Notes: generated by a model from the sequence alone, not told the origin. Numbered from the stretch's first letter, positions 11,136 through 24,400 are shown. The stretch: DNA of 64,000 nucleotides from Eumeta japonica (GCA_005406025.1 BGZK01000219.1:520135-584134); one strand, 5' to 3'. A program made the numbers and translations.

Positions 11136-12690
11136 TAAATAAAATTTCCTATTTCAAACCTTCGTATAATATAGCCTTGTGAAATTATTTAAATACTTAT
11201 GCAAACATTCTGAAATTTCGCAACATATAAAATTTGTTCGTTTTCCATCAATGGTTTATACTATGACTATGGTTTGTCACCTATGGTCATACACGTAATA
11301 TTGGTAAAAAAATGATGTCATGTGCGTCATAGTACTATTTAACAGGACATAGTCATATGTAATGAATTACGTGATGATAATAAACAGCTGTAGGGTGCTG
11401 TAATGTGCAGTGTACTCGAATGCTTACGCATGCGCTAATCGCAAACAATGGCAGGAATGGTACTAACTCAACTCAGTCGCTGAAATCGTGACGTCAGCTG
11501 ACAACTCGAATTCAATCAAAGCTCACGGGGATGTCGCTCGTTTTGAGATAGGTATTATGAATCAATTCAAATTATAACATATTGTCATTTTTACAGTAAT
11601 GTAAAATATTTGTTTGTAACTTTCGTGACGTTGTGTTTTGTAACTTTCTATAAATTACGCAGAAAAAATATTTGCGTTTCTATTGAGATGTGCGGAATGC
11701 CAGGGCAGTCAGATTTTTTACACGGTGCAATTTAATAACAGGTTATTAAATTGTACTGTGTAATAAATCTGCGTTCTAAAAAGAAAGTTTTATTGGTAAA
11801 TATTTGGGAAACAAGGACACGTTGATAAAAAATTGATTTCCATCATTTTACTATAGACCGACGTCGCTATTTTACAGTAGGTATAAGTTTTTATGTAGGA
11901 AATTATTTATAAACTTGCTCCATTTTCTTAACGTATTTCATTAAATTATCGACAACCTTTATAATTGTTCAACTTAAGTACGTACAGACTTCATCAAAAT
12001 TGTAATAGATATCTAGTTAATTGTATAAAAAATGAATTAATATAGGAACTGTGAACCTATAAATATAAACAATCATTTTGTATTAACGACAGAGTTTATT
12101 TCTTTATACGTAAATACATTTATTGTAATTTAATGTATATTTAAATAACATCCGATAAATATGTACAGAAATCACAACAATTATTAATTAACTTTTCCTC
12201 ATTCTTTTTTTGATCCGATGAGCATTACATAAGCAGGAAACAGATAAAAAGAACCCGTATCAATTTTTTTACCCATTCTGCGCATCAACCTGAAATTTGT
12301 TTCGATTTGTACAGTAATGATAAATAGGACAACATATTTATTTTTATTATTACCTTTTAATATCAGCAAGAAGTTTAAAAAATGAAAGTCCGTAAGTAAA
12401 TATCACATTATTAATGATAAATTTAAACAACCCTACGACGCAATATACATATAGTCGACTGTTTATACCGTGAATAAATGCAAATAGACTATATTTGTCA
12501 CATACAGTACAATACCCTGCACTGAGCTCTAGCGCTGTGAATTGCCTGCTAATGATGCCATACGCAAGTTCAGTGCGCCTCGACTTTCCTCCTTCTCCCC
12601 CCGTTCCTATTTTACGCCATTGCGACGCATTCGTGACTAACATCACAGCGGCAGAGTTTCGTGCGTTGCGTTGTACTGTACAAAAGTACA
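11136..12690. other. Intergenic, no gene seen
   Basis: AT-rich DNA. Short open frames at 12350-12712 (minus) and 12495-12788 (plus) overlap each other and have no domain. No RNA gene recognised. Confidence 0.6.
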
Positions 12691-13330
12691 ATCCACAACA
12701 TTTGTTTATCACTTGTTCTATTTTAAGAAATTTTTTTGGGAAAGTAATGCTGAAACAAATGCTTTTATTACATGCTGAAAAAAAATAAAGTCATGGCTTT
12801 TTTTACCTTATCTACTATTTTGGTAGGTATTCTGAGTTCTGATCTCGATATTGTTCTTCATTCCGATTCCGATATAGGGTTAGACCCACACTCGATTCCA
12901 GCCTTGGTTCCGTTCTCGATTTCGATCTCTTCCGACCTTGACTTTCGATTATGCTTGTCGTGCCGTTTCCAACTTCGCTTCTGCTACTAGTCACGGGCCT
13001 AATTTGGACGGGGCCAGAAACAAAATTAAAACTAGATTATATTACTCGGAGATAGTGAAGCTTTCTATAAGTGGAATGATTTTTAGAATTTCTAGTGACA
13101 CAATATGCAAATGGCGCCAAAACAAAATGTTAATAATCCATTTTATACAAGGAGCTTCTTATTCATGAAGGAATTTTAAAATCGTTTTAGCAGTTTGATA
13201 TACTAGTACGAATACGCAGAAGAAAGCGGAGACAGTTATTGATTTTTTTTTTCAGAAACCTTCTCTTTTGCAAACACAACATATCACCAGTTTTATAATA
13301 ATTGAATGAAGGGTTTAGGTACACGAAAAA
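12690..13330 (+). repeat. Dispersed repeat with hexamer-periodic core, copy B
   Basis: 12836-12990 is a hexamer-periodic array (CTCGAT ATTGTT CTTCAT TCCGAT). The tail at 13020-13320 matches copy A: TATATTACTCGGAGATAGTG, then ACACAACATATCACCAGTTT. The preceding 12730-12800 stretch (GGAAAGTAATGC...CATGCTGAAAAAA) resembles 26990-27060. Confidence 0.65.
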
Positions 13331-13990
13331 GACGAATAAAATACAGAATCATTTTCATACATTGTACAACCCCACTCTCCCCTTCACCTAATTGCAAAAG
13401 ACTCGTCTTTCCACTTTTAATAAGCAATATTTATAACAAACGTAACTGTACTTCGCTCCATAAAAACCTTCATACAAATGTCAACTCCTTTCACCTCCGA
13501 TAAAAAGGGAATTTCCAAAGGTTCTTTTTTACCGGGTCCCTACATTATACAAACTGTCAACTAATAAAAATTCATTTCGATAGCGCTGCTTTACATTTCG
13601 ATGAGTCGCTTTTCTCCAATTGTAAACTTACTGTTTCCATTTTACATTATTTGTCAAACAACTCCATCAATAAAGGTAAAGACCTTATTCATGAAATATG
13701 CATAGTGATCGTTGTGTCAGACTTTATTTACCCACTGTGAAGTCATACGCTCCCACGATCTTTTTATGACTTTTTTGTCTTAGAAACAACGACAAAAGAC
13801 TAAATAACAGATTTATGTAACCTATTAATCATGGAAAATCATAATAAAATATGACACACAACATTGACACGCATAGGCAAACGGTAACGCATTCTCACAA
13901 CGCGCACGCACTTGCATACACATCCAACGCTTACAGTTTTTTCACAGCCAAATTTTTGTGTAATATCTTATGTATGCCCACAAGGACGTC
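13331..13990. other. Intergenic, nothing recognised
   Basis: No exon or RNA gene seen; AT-rich with short ACGCGCACGCAC-like runs near 13900. Confidence 0.5.
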
Positions 13991-13999
13991 TTTGGCGTC

Positions 14000-14350
14000 A
14001 AGGCGCTGAATTTCTCACAACTTGAGCATTGATCAAAAACAGGCTCGTAAAGATTGGTGCAAAAAATTGATAAAAAAATACAATTATGGTGCGTCAAATG
14101 TTGTTTATCATATCTACACAAAATCTTGCATCTATGCATATGCCTCCGAAACTAAAGAACAGTCAACGGTGTGGATGTTTCAAGGTGAATCGAACCCAAA
14201 AACGTGATAAGTGCCAAAAGCACTATGAAGGAAATAGGTGCCTGTTTTTTTTGGTATAAATGGACATGTGGTTGCAGTGCCACTAGAGAATCGTAAACCG
14301 GTTGGTAGACAACTATTTGTTTGCCAGAAGTCTTAATATTAATAAAGAAA
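14000..14350 (+). pseudogene. mariner transposase relic
   Basis: In frame from about 14013: SHNLSIDQKQARKDWCKKLI, then YGASNVVYHIYT, then a degraded stretch KSCIYAY where functional mariners have GDESWIYAY, so the first catalytic Asp is missing. The frame continues as ASETKEQSTVWMF, and after the stop as KSTMKEIGACFF and, in a shifted frame, TTICLPEVL. Both termini and the C-terminal catalytic Asp are missing. Dead Tc1/mariner copy (D,D34D type by family knowledge). Confidence 0.85.
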
Positions 14351-14936
14351 TTTTAACCAAATGTTCTGTAATAAAATTTGGCACAAAGCACTTCTATTGA
14401 AGCTTCTCGAAAAATGATGCAGCTGGATTGACAATTTTCTCACGAACGGAGTAGCAAGGTCGCAATTGACAGCATATAACCAGGTCCCCAGCCCGTGAAG
14501 GCTGCTGTCTTTCAAGACTGTTTACTGCTCCTACTCTGCTCGTATTGCACATCAATGATTTACTGAAAATCGGTAACATTTGTTGTTGTGCACGTGACAG
14601 TATTGAGGACGCGCTATACTCCGCCCACACTAACATACCTCGGGGTCGCGTAAACAAATGTCAAAACCATTTTGTATCTGAAATCGAGACAGCTTTGAAG
14701 TAAATCTTGAACTATTTACGCTCATGAAAATCGTGGCGATGGAACTACATCTTTAGAGTGGGCATCTTCTAGAAATAAGAGATTTTTATGAGATTATGAA
14801 GATTGCTGAGATGGCCTTCGCCATCTGCTAAAGATAATAGAAGGTCAAAGTCATATCCAATCACAAACGGTCAAAAGGGGTTATTAACAGCTATTTGTGT
14901 CAGTTATATCCGGACTTATTATGTCACGGTAATAAT

Positions 14937-15053
14937 GGGAATTTGAAATTCTATTCGCTCCACATAAAACTTTATGTGGAACGAATAGAATTTCAAATTC
15001 CCTATATGTGTATAATATGTGTATTATAAATAGAATTTCAAATTCCGAATATG
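14937..15053. repeat. 32-bp near-perfect hairpin with a third partial copy
   Basis: Left arm 14937-14968 (begins GGGAATTTGAAATTCTATTC), loop AC, right arm 14971-15002, one mismatch. The distal arm segment AATAGAATTTCAAATTCC recurs at about 15029-15047, so one short sequence is present three times, once inverted. Confidence 0.85.
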
Positions 15054-17880
15054 TGTTGTGTGTGATTTTTTGTGTGTGACTTTATGTGACATTGTTTCCG
15101 TTCTATATTTTATTGTAGAATTAATACAACACTAAAAAAACACCGCACAAGTTCAAATAAAACACGCTCCCTGAAATTTCTTTATAAACTTAATTGTGTA
15201 CGTAGTAATTTCATCCATCAGAAGGTTCGATGATTTTTTCTGTTTTCTATGTTTTCTGAAAGCTTTTCGAAATTTTTGGAAAATATTTGCAGTTTTTCGG
15301 AAATCTTATATTTTCATAGCGGGAAATTTAAAAATGTTCTCCCATATATTATTAGTCCACATCACGATCCATATTTAAACTGCAAATGTAAATTTCAAAT
15401 CACAAAAAAAATTTTGCAATGTGATATACCGATAAATTAACGGTTTTGAAATTTCTTCCTTCACTTGTCCTATAAGACCTTGCTTCTTGCCAAATTTCAG
15501 GTTCCTAAGTTAAGGGAAAGTACCCTATAAGTTTTGATTTACTAGCAAGTGCCAAAATATAAATTATAATATTCTTAATTGCGTTTCTTAAAAAAATTAG
15601 TTATTTTACAGCGTCAAGTGAACGCAGATCTATTTATTTAATATTAAAGCAACATGGTATTCGAGAAAAATATTCTTGGTTTCGTTAAAAATGGGAAAAG
15701 TTACTAATGTGTTCTTTAACCAATGAGATTCGACCGGCGACGGATGCTCTTTATGTACACAAAGGGCTTATGGTATTTGTCTGAATTTATAGGAAGTTAA
15801 TACTCAATTAAAAATATTTGGTTTTTTTTTAATCATGAATGAATTTAAGCAAATAATTCATTGGATCAATGTCCTAGAACTTTATTACAATTTTAAATAA
15901 TTTTATACTAAGCTAGTTGACTATTTTATTATATATTGAAATAATTAATATTTAAGAAAGATAGCAGTACAATTATGTGTAAAAATAAGTTATTGGCTCA
16001 ATGTAAGTTATGTCTTTCTCTACGTGAGTGTAGCAATATTCGTAGTCAAAAATAATTTGTAGCCGAACAGCACATCCTTTTAATGCTTTCATTAAAAGGA
16101 CGTGCTGATTTGTGCACTCATGATTTTTGCCCTCTGTTTGATGTATTTCTAATATTTTCGGATATGTATTAGAGCTGCCATTAAACACTATTCGAGCATA
16201 GGTAAGATTATATGTCGTATTTAAAACTTTTTGAACCGTTGTATAATGATATCAAATTCCATGCTATTTGTGAAACTTTAATTATTTTAATTTTTGTTTT
16301 TAGGATTAAACGTCTTTTTTTGTTTCTTTTACTGAAATATTTCAAATTTAGCAGAATTAAAGTAGGTAATATTATTACATAAATCACTTGTGAACTTAGC
16401 AGTATATCAATAATACAATATTAATTTTCCCATAATCGACGAAATCATTCTAACATTTTTGATACCTATTGATTACAAGAATACGAAAAAATATACTCTC
16501 TCATTAAATAAGCCACCAGCTAGAAGGGGTCAATATGTAAATAGCACTGATTAAGTAAATTCATTAAAAAATCAAAAGGAATGTTAAAATATTTTATAAT
16601 GAATAATAATTTTTACAAAATAATATTTCTACATTTTCCACTTATACTAAATTAATAGGCTTATAGTGCTGAATATAAATATCACTAATGTTATGTACCT
16701 GTCTATCTATTTTTATAAGTTTTGCTTATGAAGAAAACATTAGAATTCGTCATAAGAATTAACTCTAGTACAATTTGAAAAAAGTAACTAAGATATTAAA
16801 ATTATGAATAAATATTTTCTTTAATTTTGGCACGTTAAATCAAGCACCAGTCGACGACGACTCGCTATGATTTGAACAATATAAGTGTCATGAAATTATT
16901 TAAGAAATCAAAAAATGCCATTTACAAATTTCTAGATCGATGTTAGAAATAGTAAAAATATTTTGCTTATATTTTTTTTTTCATTTTGATATTAAATTCG
17001 GTCAAATGATCAAAATGATAAACGTTGGAACAAAAGACAGAATTCACGCGCTAACGTATCGACTGCTCGAAACGAACTGAGACCTTCGAAACATTATGGC
17101 GATCCTTTGGCTATCAACAGTAGGACGTTGTTGCTTTGGCACCTGAAAAGAAGAGCGCAAATTTGATTGCGTTATTTTATTATATTTATTTAATGGTATA
17201 GACCAAATTAATAATCTGAAAAATTTTTGCCCTCAACAAAGAATTTTTCTTTCTGCCCGTGTAGAAATAAATGTATTCTTCTATTGGCTTTACTTTCAAA
17301 GACATTTTGTTTCAAAATTTTTAAAACGTTTCTATCAAACAATTTTTCGGTTAATATTTTTTTACTCTCTTTTATAGGTGCTTTGTATTAATATCTAGCG
17401 CTTTTATTTATTACGTACTAATATATATTTGTATTTTTCAGGAATTACTTTAAAAAGTCAAGTTTGTCGGATTTGCTACTGATCGAAGTACGTAGTCGTA
17501 TGTCCAAGTGTGTAGTGTAATTTTTTCTCGACACCTATACAGCCTTGACAGAACAGATGGACAGATGGACACTAAAATAACGCTATGAGGTTTCTCTTTA
17601 CCTTTTACGGCATTAAACCTTAAATATAATTAGAATCCACTAAAAATTTCTATGCACAAAATTATTTGTTACTATTAGTGCAAATAAGAACAAAGTGCAT
17701 GAAACATCATTTACAAACAACTAATATTAAAATGGAGTGTCTCAAAACTGCCTACCGGAGAGACTAAATGTTATACCAGAACAAAGTCAATCGTATCTCG
17801 AACGTTTAAATCCAACGCCATACTTAGTTTTTCCTGCCAAAAATCGACTCTCTGACTGAATAAATAACTGTTACTCCTCA
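15054..17880. other. Intergenic, no gene seen; one hairpin
   Basis: AT-rich DNA, no exon recognised. A repeat-like passage (CTTGCTTCTTGCCAAATTTC) lies near 15478-15500. A hairpin at 16068-16107 is listed separately. The minus-strand frame at 15973-16188 is built partly on that hairpin. Confidence 0.5.
16068..16107. repeat. 18-bp hairpin, loop CTTT
   Basis: CAGCACATCCTTTTAATG, loop CTTT, then CATTAAAAGGACGTGCTG; one mismatch in 18 pairs. Confidence 0.85.
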
Positions 17881-17899
17881 AACTCGGTAAATACCGTTA

Positions 17900-18420
17900 A
17901 CAATAACTTACGTTCTGCGCCGATCGACGTCGCAATAAAATTAGCTCGACGCGTACGCCCCGAGATTCCTGAGAGTCCGCGCGGGACAAGCGACACGGAC
18001 GGAACGTTACGGCAACTTATCGTGTGGATACCTCACAATGGGCTCGTTTGAATAACTTAGAGCGGCGTTCGGATTACGCGAATTTCGTCATCTGGTAGCC
18101 AATTACCGGACGGAGCGCGGCACGCGGGCCCTTATGTCTCTATTCATTAAAGCGCCGCCCTAATTAAAATTGCGGAGGCTCGATTACGCGGATATAAATC
18201 TCGAGGTGTGCGCGGGAGCGTGTCCGTTTTGTTTTTGCTCTGTTTGGTCACGTGCTACAAATACGCGGCCGACACGGGCGCAGGCGCGGGTGTACAATGC
18301 GCGCTCGTCGGCCCGAGATTTGTGGTGCGGTGTCGCGATATATCCGCGCACAATGCTATCGTCGCCGACGTGCCCGACAATCGGATGGCCGCTGCGCCGG
18401 CCGTGTACACGGTTTTAATA
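17900..18420. promoter_or_regulatory. GC- and CpG-rich island, candidate regulatory DNA
   Basis: This 500-base stretch is sharply richer in G+C than its flanks, with TAATTA-type homeodomain-like cores (CCCTAATTAAAATTG near 18160) and CATTAAAG. Open frames at 18170-18504 exist on both strands; the plus frame starting with GTG at 18208 looks hydrophobic at its start (SVSVLFLLCLVTC) but has no known domain and no flanking splice evidence. It could be a SRF enhancer, an unrecognised exon or promoter, or a GC-rich repeat. Confidence 0.3.
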
Positions 18421-18797
18421 ATTGACCGTGTTGAAATCGAAAACATTCTGATTAGAAGCATTTCTCCATATTCAGAATTTAAACATGAATTCTATAAAAT
18501 TTAAACAATGTAAGTATAAAACAATACAGTGGTGGCATTTCAGAGAGCTCTTGGAAATGTCACGTTCTTCACACAGTTTAATTGTTCTCTACCTGATACT
18601 AAATTGACAGGGAAACATGTATGTATTTATTCACATAACGTAGACGATTGCAATAGTAATTTGGATCAAATATCAATTCAAATACCTTTTTATTTCATAA
18701 GTTGTACGTAACTCTAGGAATATATCATTATAATATGAATTTGCCATTCATTCTGACTCGAATTCATTTTGCACTCAAAAGAACGATCAAGTAACCC

Positions 18798-18927
18798 TGG
18801 TGGAAATATTTATTTATAGTCCGAAATCTCAGAGAATATTTGACTTTTTCAGAGTTTTTCAGACTTTTTCGGACTTAATAACATTTTAATGTCTGAGGTT
18901 TCGGACTATAAATAAATATTTCCACCA
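18798..18927. mobile_element. Palindromic MITE-like element
   Basis: Left arm 18798-18833 begins TGGTGGAAATATTTATTTAT; right arm 18892-18927 is its complement with one mismatch in 36. The 58-base centre holds near-repeats of CAGAGTTTTTCAGACTTTTTC. No transposase. A foldback or MITE copy; target duplication not clear. Confidence 0.75.
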
Positions 18928-19074
18928 AGGAACCTAAGGATTCTCTATGGCGTCTTATTTATCGACAATTTCATGTTAATCACCTTTCATCTCCAGCACA
19001 TTTAAGCATACGAGATAAACAAAGCGCGAAGCAAAAGCCTTATTTCTCGTAAAACACGACTTTTCCTTTTTCAT

Positions 19075-19190
19075 AAAGCGGGGCGGTCCGCGGTCCGCAC
19101 ATAATTCCGAGCTGTTGGCGTAACACGGCGCGCGGTCGCGGGCGCGCGGGCGACGCGCGCCGGCTGTCTGCCTTCTGCAGTGCCTTAAAA
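19075..19190. other. Short CpG-rich patch
   Basis: GCGGGGCGGTCCGCGGTCCG and GGCGCGCGGTCGCGGGCGCG stand out in AT-rich flanks. No coding sense seen; could be regulatory. Confidence 0.3.
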
Positions 19191-19739
19191 TGCCGGTATT
19201 CGTTTTAGATTTATATGTTACGTTTTGAACTGTTGTTAACTGCTACCTCACCATTTTAATCATGAAACGCTTCAATGTTTTATATCGAGACAGGTCATTT
19301 AACGTCTGAAATTAATAAATAGAAAAAAATATTAATATCATTAGAATCTTCACTATACAAGAGTCATCGATCATAACATAAATATTTATTTTATTTCCAC
19401 TAAATATAATACATACTCAATCTATTACGTAATGCAAGATTAATGTTTAATATTTCATAATTCATATTGCATAAAGCTATAAGACGTTTTAATTCGCTTA
19501 CATTATCATAGGCCTAGCACGTTTTATAGGTCACCGATCAAAATTGTTCAAAAACTAGTTAACTTGTTAAAAGATTTATTAACTAATTTATACATTTTTC
19601 AGCTCATAAAATAAAATAGGAAAAGTAAAGATTTATAAACTCATAGATATATTGGCTTAAAATGACAGTTGCGATGTAATTTCCTTGAATATACTTTTGC
19701 TTTTTCCGACATGAAATGAAAATAGAATTGCAATGTTAC

Positions 19740-20930
19740 TATTTTCACCCCGATTTTCTAAAATGGAATATTCAACAGATCTGAACGTTTTAAAGTCTTA
19801 GGAATCTATTTCAACCATTTTCCGAGTGATATCTGTACATGGGTCTATCGAAACGCATTTCACGATTTTTGTAAGGAATCCACGCAACTTAGACTTATAG
19901 AAACTTTGAACTAGTTTTGGAATCTCAAAAATAAAGTTTTCTGAAAAAAGTGTTTTTTAAATAACTTTTAGGCTAATCTACCAATCGATACCCAAATCTA
20001 ATGAAATTTCTTTTTAAACAGTTTTAATCAATACCGCAAACTGCAAAAATATCGTTGATGTGTTCAAGATATATATTTGGATAAATATTTTATAACAACT
20101 GTTCTTTTTACATTATTTTATAATTGTTTTACCGATACATTCCAAAATCTATTTAGTTCTTCTCCTTGAAAAGCAACTTTGATATTGCTATATTCATCAA
20201 AATCAGTTCATTCGTTCAAGAAATATTGTTGGAAATAAACAAGAAATATTTCTCATAATGGTTTTTTTATTATATTTTTTAAACTATTCTACTGGTAAAA
20301 TCTGAAATTAACCAGTTGTTTCCTTCAAAAAACAACTTCGATTGTCGCAAATTACTTCAAAATAGGTTGGTTTATTTGAGTGGTACGGTTTCTTCGAAAA
20401 AAAAGTTCGAAAAAAAGAAGTTCTTTTTTTCCAAAATCTTTGTCTTTCAAATATGTTTGGACCACAGCAGACCAAAATCAAAGAACATGTTTCAAAGATA
20501 ATGTATTTGAAAAATTAAAAAAAAAATCTTCTTTTTAATACATACAGATTTATTATTGTAAGAGCTCAAAACGGTTTAAAGCTACGTATTTCTGAGCTCG
20601 GAGAGCTTAAAAAAGCAGTAAAAACGATATTTTCAGTTTGATGCGCTCAATAATACTGCTCTCTCATTTTAGACCATTTAAACTCGAAAGTAATAAGAAG
20701 TTTCAGGCCTGAAGGATCAATCGTGTTCCAAATTTATGAGTTCAAAAACTCATCGAGAATATTTATAACTCAAGGAGCTCTAAAGTATATCAATAAATAT
20801 CATAACGGAAAGTTTCAGGGATGGTTTGCAGGGTGAAATGGATTTTAAAGAACGAAAAAAAGGTAGCTATAAATATACATATATCTTTGTTTGAGAATAA
20901 ATGCGTTTCTATATAGTTTTCCTATCCTTC
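19740..20930 (+). repeat. Long dispersed repeat, copy 1
   Basis: Several passages match 48300-50330 in the same order and orientation: CAAAAAACAACTTCGATTGT (copy 2: AAAAAAACAACGTCGATCGT); GAGCTCGGAGAGCTT (copy 2: GAACTCGGAGAACTT); TTTAGGGATGGCCTGCAGGG in copy 2 (here TTTCAGGGATGGTTTGCAGG); and a TATAAATA stretch at the end. No intact ORF. Family unknown to me; internal units resemble each other, so it may have arisen from a tandem array. Confidence 0.6.
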
Positions 20931-23900
20931 GTTTCTTTATGCGATGATTCGTAGCGGTCTACGTCCCCGCTGCTCTACCGCCGCTATACGGGCCCGTACA
21001 CGGCCTCTGCATACCGTGGGGACTAGACTCCATGCTATATACTTTACATGCTATATATAGTAGATTAAGAATCTACTCGAAATACATAGAAAGATAGAGA
21101 GAGAGGGAAACGTTGAAATCTATAGTACATTATTTTCTGTTGGATCGTAGTGACTATCGCGCACTTTTAAAAATTGTTTTATATTGAATCTAACAATTTT
21201 CATCTTTACTGAAATGTTACTTTAAATAATACAAAAATTGTCGTTCAATAGCACTCTCTTTTTTTCTCTCCGTTTAATACCTCCATAGTGTATTCATCTC
21301 AGTCCCTTAAAAATTAACCAGAATACTAAGTTTCATTTCTACCGCGTGTAAACTCACACTCGATTTTTTTTTAATTTGAAAATAGAGCTTCACAAAAACT
21401 TATTTTCATTTGTTAAATTTTTCCTAACTCGTTATTTCAACGAAACGAAACGAAACGACAAAGGCACAACAAAATATATTAAAACGATACGAAACAAACT
21501 CTTTTAATTTTCTACTATCTACGTGATCATCTCATAACTAGATTCAAGAAACGCAGTCTTAAAATATGCACGAGAAGAGGCTACACGTATTTTTAATTGT
21601 TTTTTGGGAATCATAACGGAGAAAATGGAAGCTTTATAAGATAATTACGTAGTCCGTCTGTCGGTTTATGTGCCGAAGTCCTTTTATACTAAAATCTATA
21701 GTATAGAATCTACGGAAACACAAAAGCGCATTTTCATACTGAAATCACCATTCACTGACTGGTCATGAAAATCTATAGTTACCGATCGATTCATGAAATT
21801 ATTGAACTTTTAAATGAGCCGTTTACAGAGGTCTTTCGACACAAGTTTAGAAAACGAGTAAATACTGAATTATTAATTTTAATTCCGACTGGCGTTATTA
21901 CGAGAACGATGTGATAGCGAAACGCATGCAAAAAAAAGACGAGTGGTGTCGTGGGACACTGGTGTCCCGTTCGTTTCGTTTCTACCTGGGTAGAAACGAA
22001 GTTCCTTCGGCTAATGTAGAATCGACACAATTTGCAAAAAAATCGTGCTCAATTTTATGTAGGTATTCTTGATTTTCTCTTAAATTTTGCTGATTAGTTT
22101 TATTTAAGTACAGGAAAGTATTTAGGAAATTCAGTATTTTAGGAAATAAAATAAATTACGTAAAATAAAAAAAAAATCGTAATTCAAATTATCAACTAAA
22201 ATAACAAAATATGTCTCTTTATTTTTGTTTGACAACACAAAATTACATAGAAATAGAATAATTTCCCACTATTACGAGTATCACTGTCAATTGCATTCAA
22301 GTCACTTGTTAGTTCACTTGCCATTGTTACTGTATTTATTATTGTTTTGACGATTTGAAATTATATGAAAATAAACGTGACTACTCACGAGTAAAATGTA
22401 TCTATAATGTGAATATTAGCCAAGTGCTTGTCCGTGAATTCATGAGTATATACTATGCATTGGCGGGGTGAAGTGGTAATAGAGAGAGAAGGGATGAGAG
22501 AACGAAAAGAAAGAGGGAGAAAGAGAAAAGGTATTATACACTACTCGCCTGTGTATACGACTGTCGCGCCTGCGCACGTCTCATTTAACGGTTTTACTCC
22601 ACGGACTTTTTCTTACGGTTTTACTACCACATTTTTTTCAGTTCGGTCGCGCAGCAAAATCCCTATCTCCTCCAAGCCCGTCGTAAGGAACTTCGTTCCA
22701 ATAATATTTTCCCAATACCCCTCTTTTTTAATATCGTCCGAAGCCCTGCTGAATTTAGCGTGAACTAGTTTGTTTATTCTCGCAAAGTAGTTGAAATCTC
22801 GATCTGAATTATGAAACTATATTGCAGTTAAATTCCTAGAAGTCAATCATCGGTCGATCTACTACACATTCGTTTGCCTCAAAGTGGGGCTTATAAACGA
22901 TCAATGTATTATGAACACGAGCATACTAAGATCGAATTATTTTGAAAAAAATGTGATTAAGTTTGTAAGCTATACCCATTTATGCGTTGTATTAAATAAG
23001 AGCTGTCCCCCGCGGTTTTGTCGACGTGGGCATATTATAATGGATCCGATGGCAAATCCAAAACTGAGCGAGAGATCTCGATGTCGAGGCTGTTCTCGAG
23101 TGCTGTCTCGATCCCCACCGCACGCCAATCATATATGACACCGATCCCATTTCTCCTTCAGTTTTTTGAAAGCATTATAAAAGCTTGATCGAGATTATTT
23201 ATAAACATTTCAGGAATTGCGTAGAAAGTTCCATAACTACTTGTTTGAATGCCACATTCTATGTCACTAATATTTCACGGTAATCTTAAATACCTCAATT
23301 TTTTAAAGGAGTTTTTTTCAAAATCAATAAAACATATTTAACTTTATTTTAACAATTATTTTATTGTCGGTATAGTTGGCCTATTTAAAAATGCCAACTT
23401 TAATACATACATTGATTATGAAGCGTTTCGAATATTGTGCAAAGTTTCAAGAATGCATAGTGCTTAATGTGGATAACGTGATGTGTGAACTACCATACAT
23501 TGTAATACTCGATTTGAAAGAATTAAAGACGTAAGCTACTGCGAAATGAGAAGCCAGTTTTAAAAATACCGTTGTTGTAACAAAGACATATAAATTGATT
23601 ATGTACCCTTTACCTATTACGATATTTCTTTTTATAAAAAAGATTTTTTTTTTTCTAACATGAATTTGCAATGTCGGTAAAAAAGAAGCAAAACAAACTT
23701 AAAACTTATTATAGACGTACTATATAATTTAGATTGCAGATTTATATAAATTTAGATTGCAATGAAAAACTTACTTTGCGATAATTTGTAATCAATAAAA
23801 AATACTAAATTTGTTTTCATGAAAAATGAAGAAAACATAAAAGAAAACAAAGCAATAAAAATACTTAGGCGAAAATAAATGGTGCAAAAAATGGAAATAC

Positions 23901-24400
23901 TATAATGTATTTCCATATTACATATATCCGAAAAAAGGTGGCTATGGTACATATACTAATTGTTTTAAGCCCTACTAACGGAAAAAATTCCAAAATATCT
24001 TGTTTTTAATTGAATTTCTATACGATGGTCTAGAAATTTAGGTGACGAATTTTATATAACTATAGGTTTTAGAGCTTCGAATATATTGTAATGTATGTTA
24101 TTACTCTTTAGCGTACATTTTGAGCGCGAACTAAAGGATTTACACACACATTACAATACCTATGATTTATTTGATCTAAACTTATCTGTCTACTTGTTTC
24201 TATGATTTATTAGTTAAACATATATAAATTGTTACCAATAAGATCGTTGTATCACTTCACACTACTTATAATGTTACGGGGTAATTTTTTTAATGTTCAA
24301 GTAGGTATAAAATGGAATCGAGTCCATAAAGTTTGTTATCTGTTCAGATATGCGCACTGTTATATATATATATATATTATTTCCGAATGAAGAACCTTGA
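20931..24400. other. Intergenic, no gene seen; short GC-rich patches and hairpins
   Basis: GC-richer patches near 20945-21030 and 22990-23130, otherwise AT-rich. Open frames at 22455-22763 and 22884-23138 have no domain. Two hairpins at 21953-22000 are listed separately. A TA dinucleotide run lies at 24361-24377. Confidence 0.5.
21953..22000. repeat. Two adjacent hairpins, both with loop TG
   Basis: GGGACAC, loop TG, GTGTCCC at 21953-21968; then TTCGTTTCTACC, loop TG, GGTAGAAACGAA at 21975-22000. Both are perfect. Confidence 0.8.

Noticed and set aside
14394..14657. 87-residue minus-strand ORF next to the mariner relic
   Set aside because: No recognisable domain, and it lies where the degraded mariner C-terminus should be.
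18208..18504. Secreted peptide with a signal sequence
   Set aside because: The frame starts with GTG, has no cleavage-site context I can support and overlaps open frames on the other strand in a GC-rich patch.
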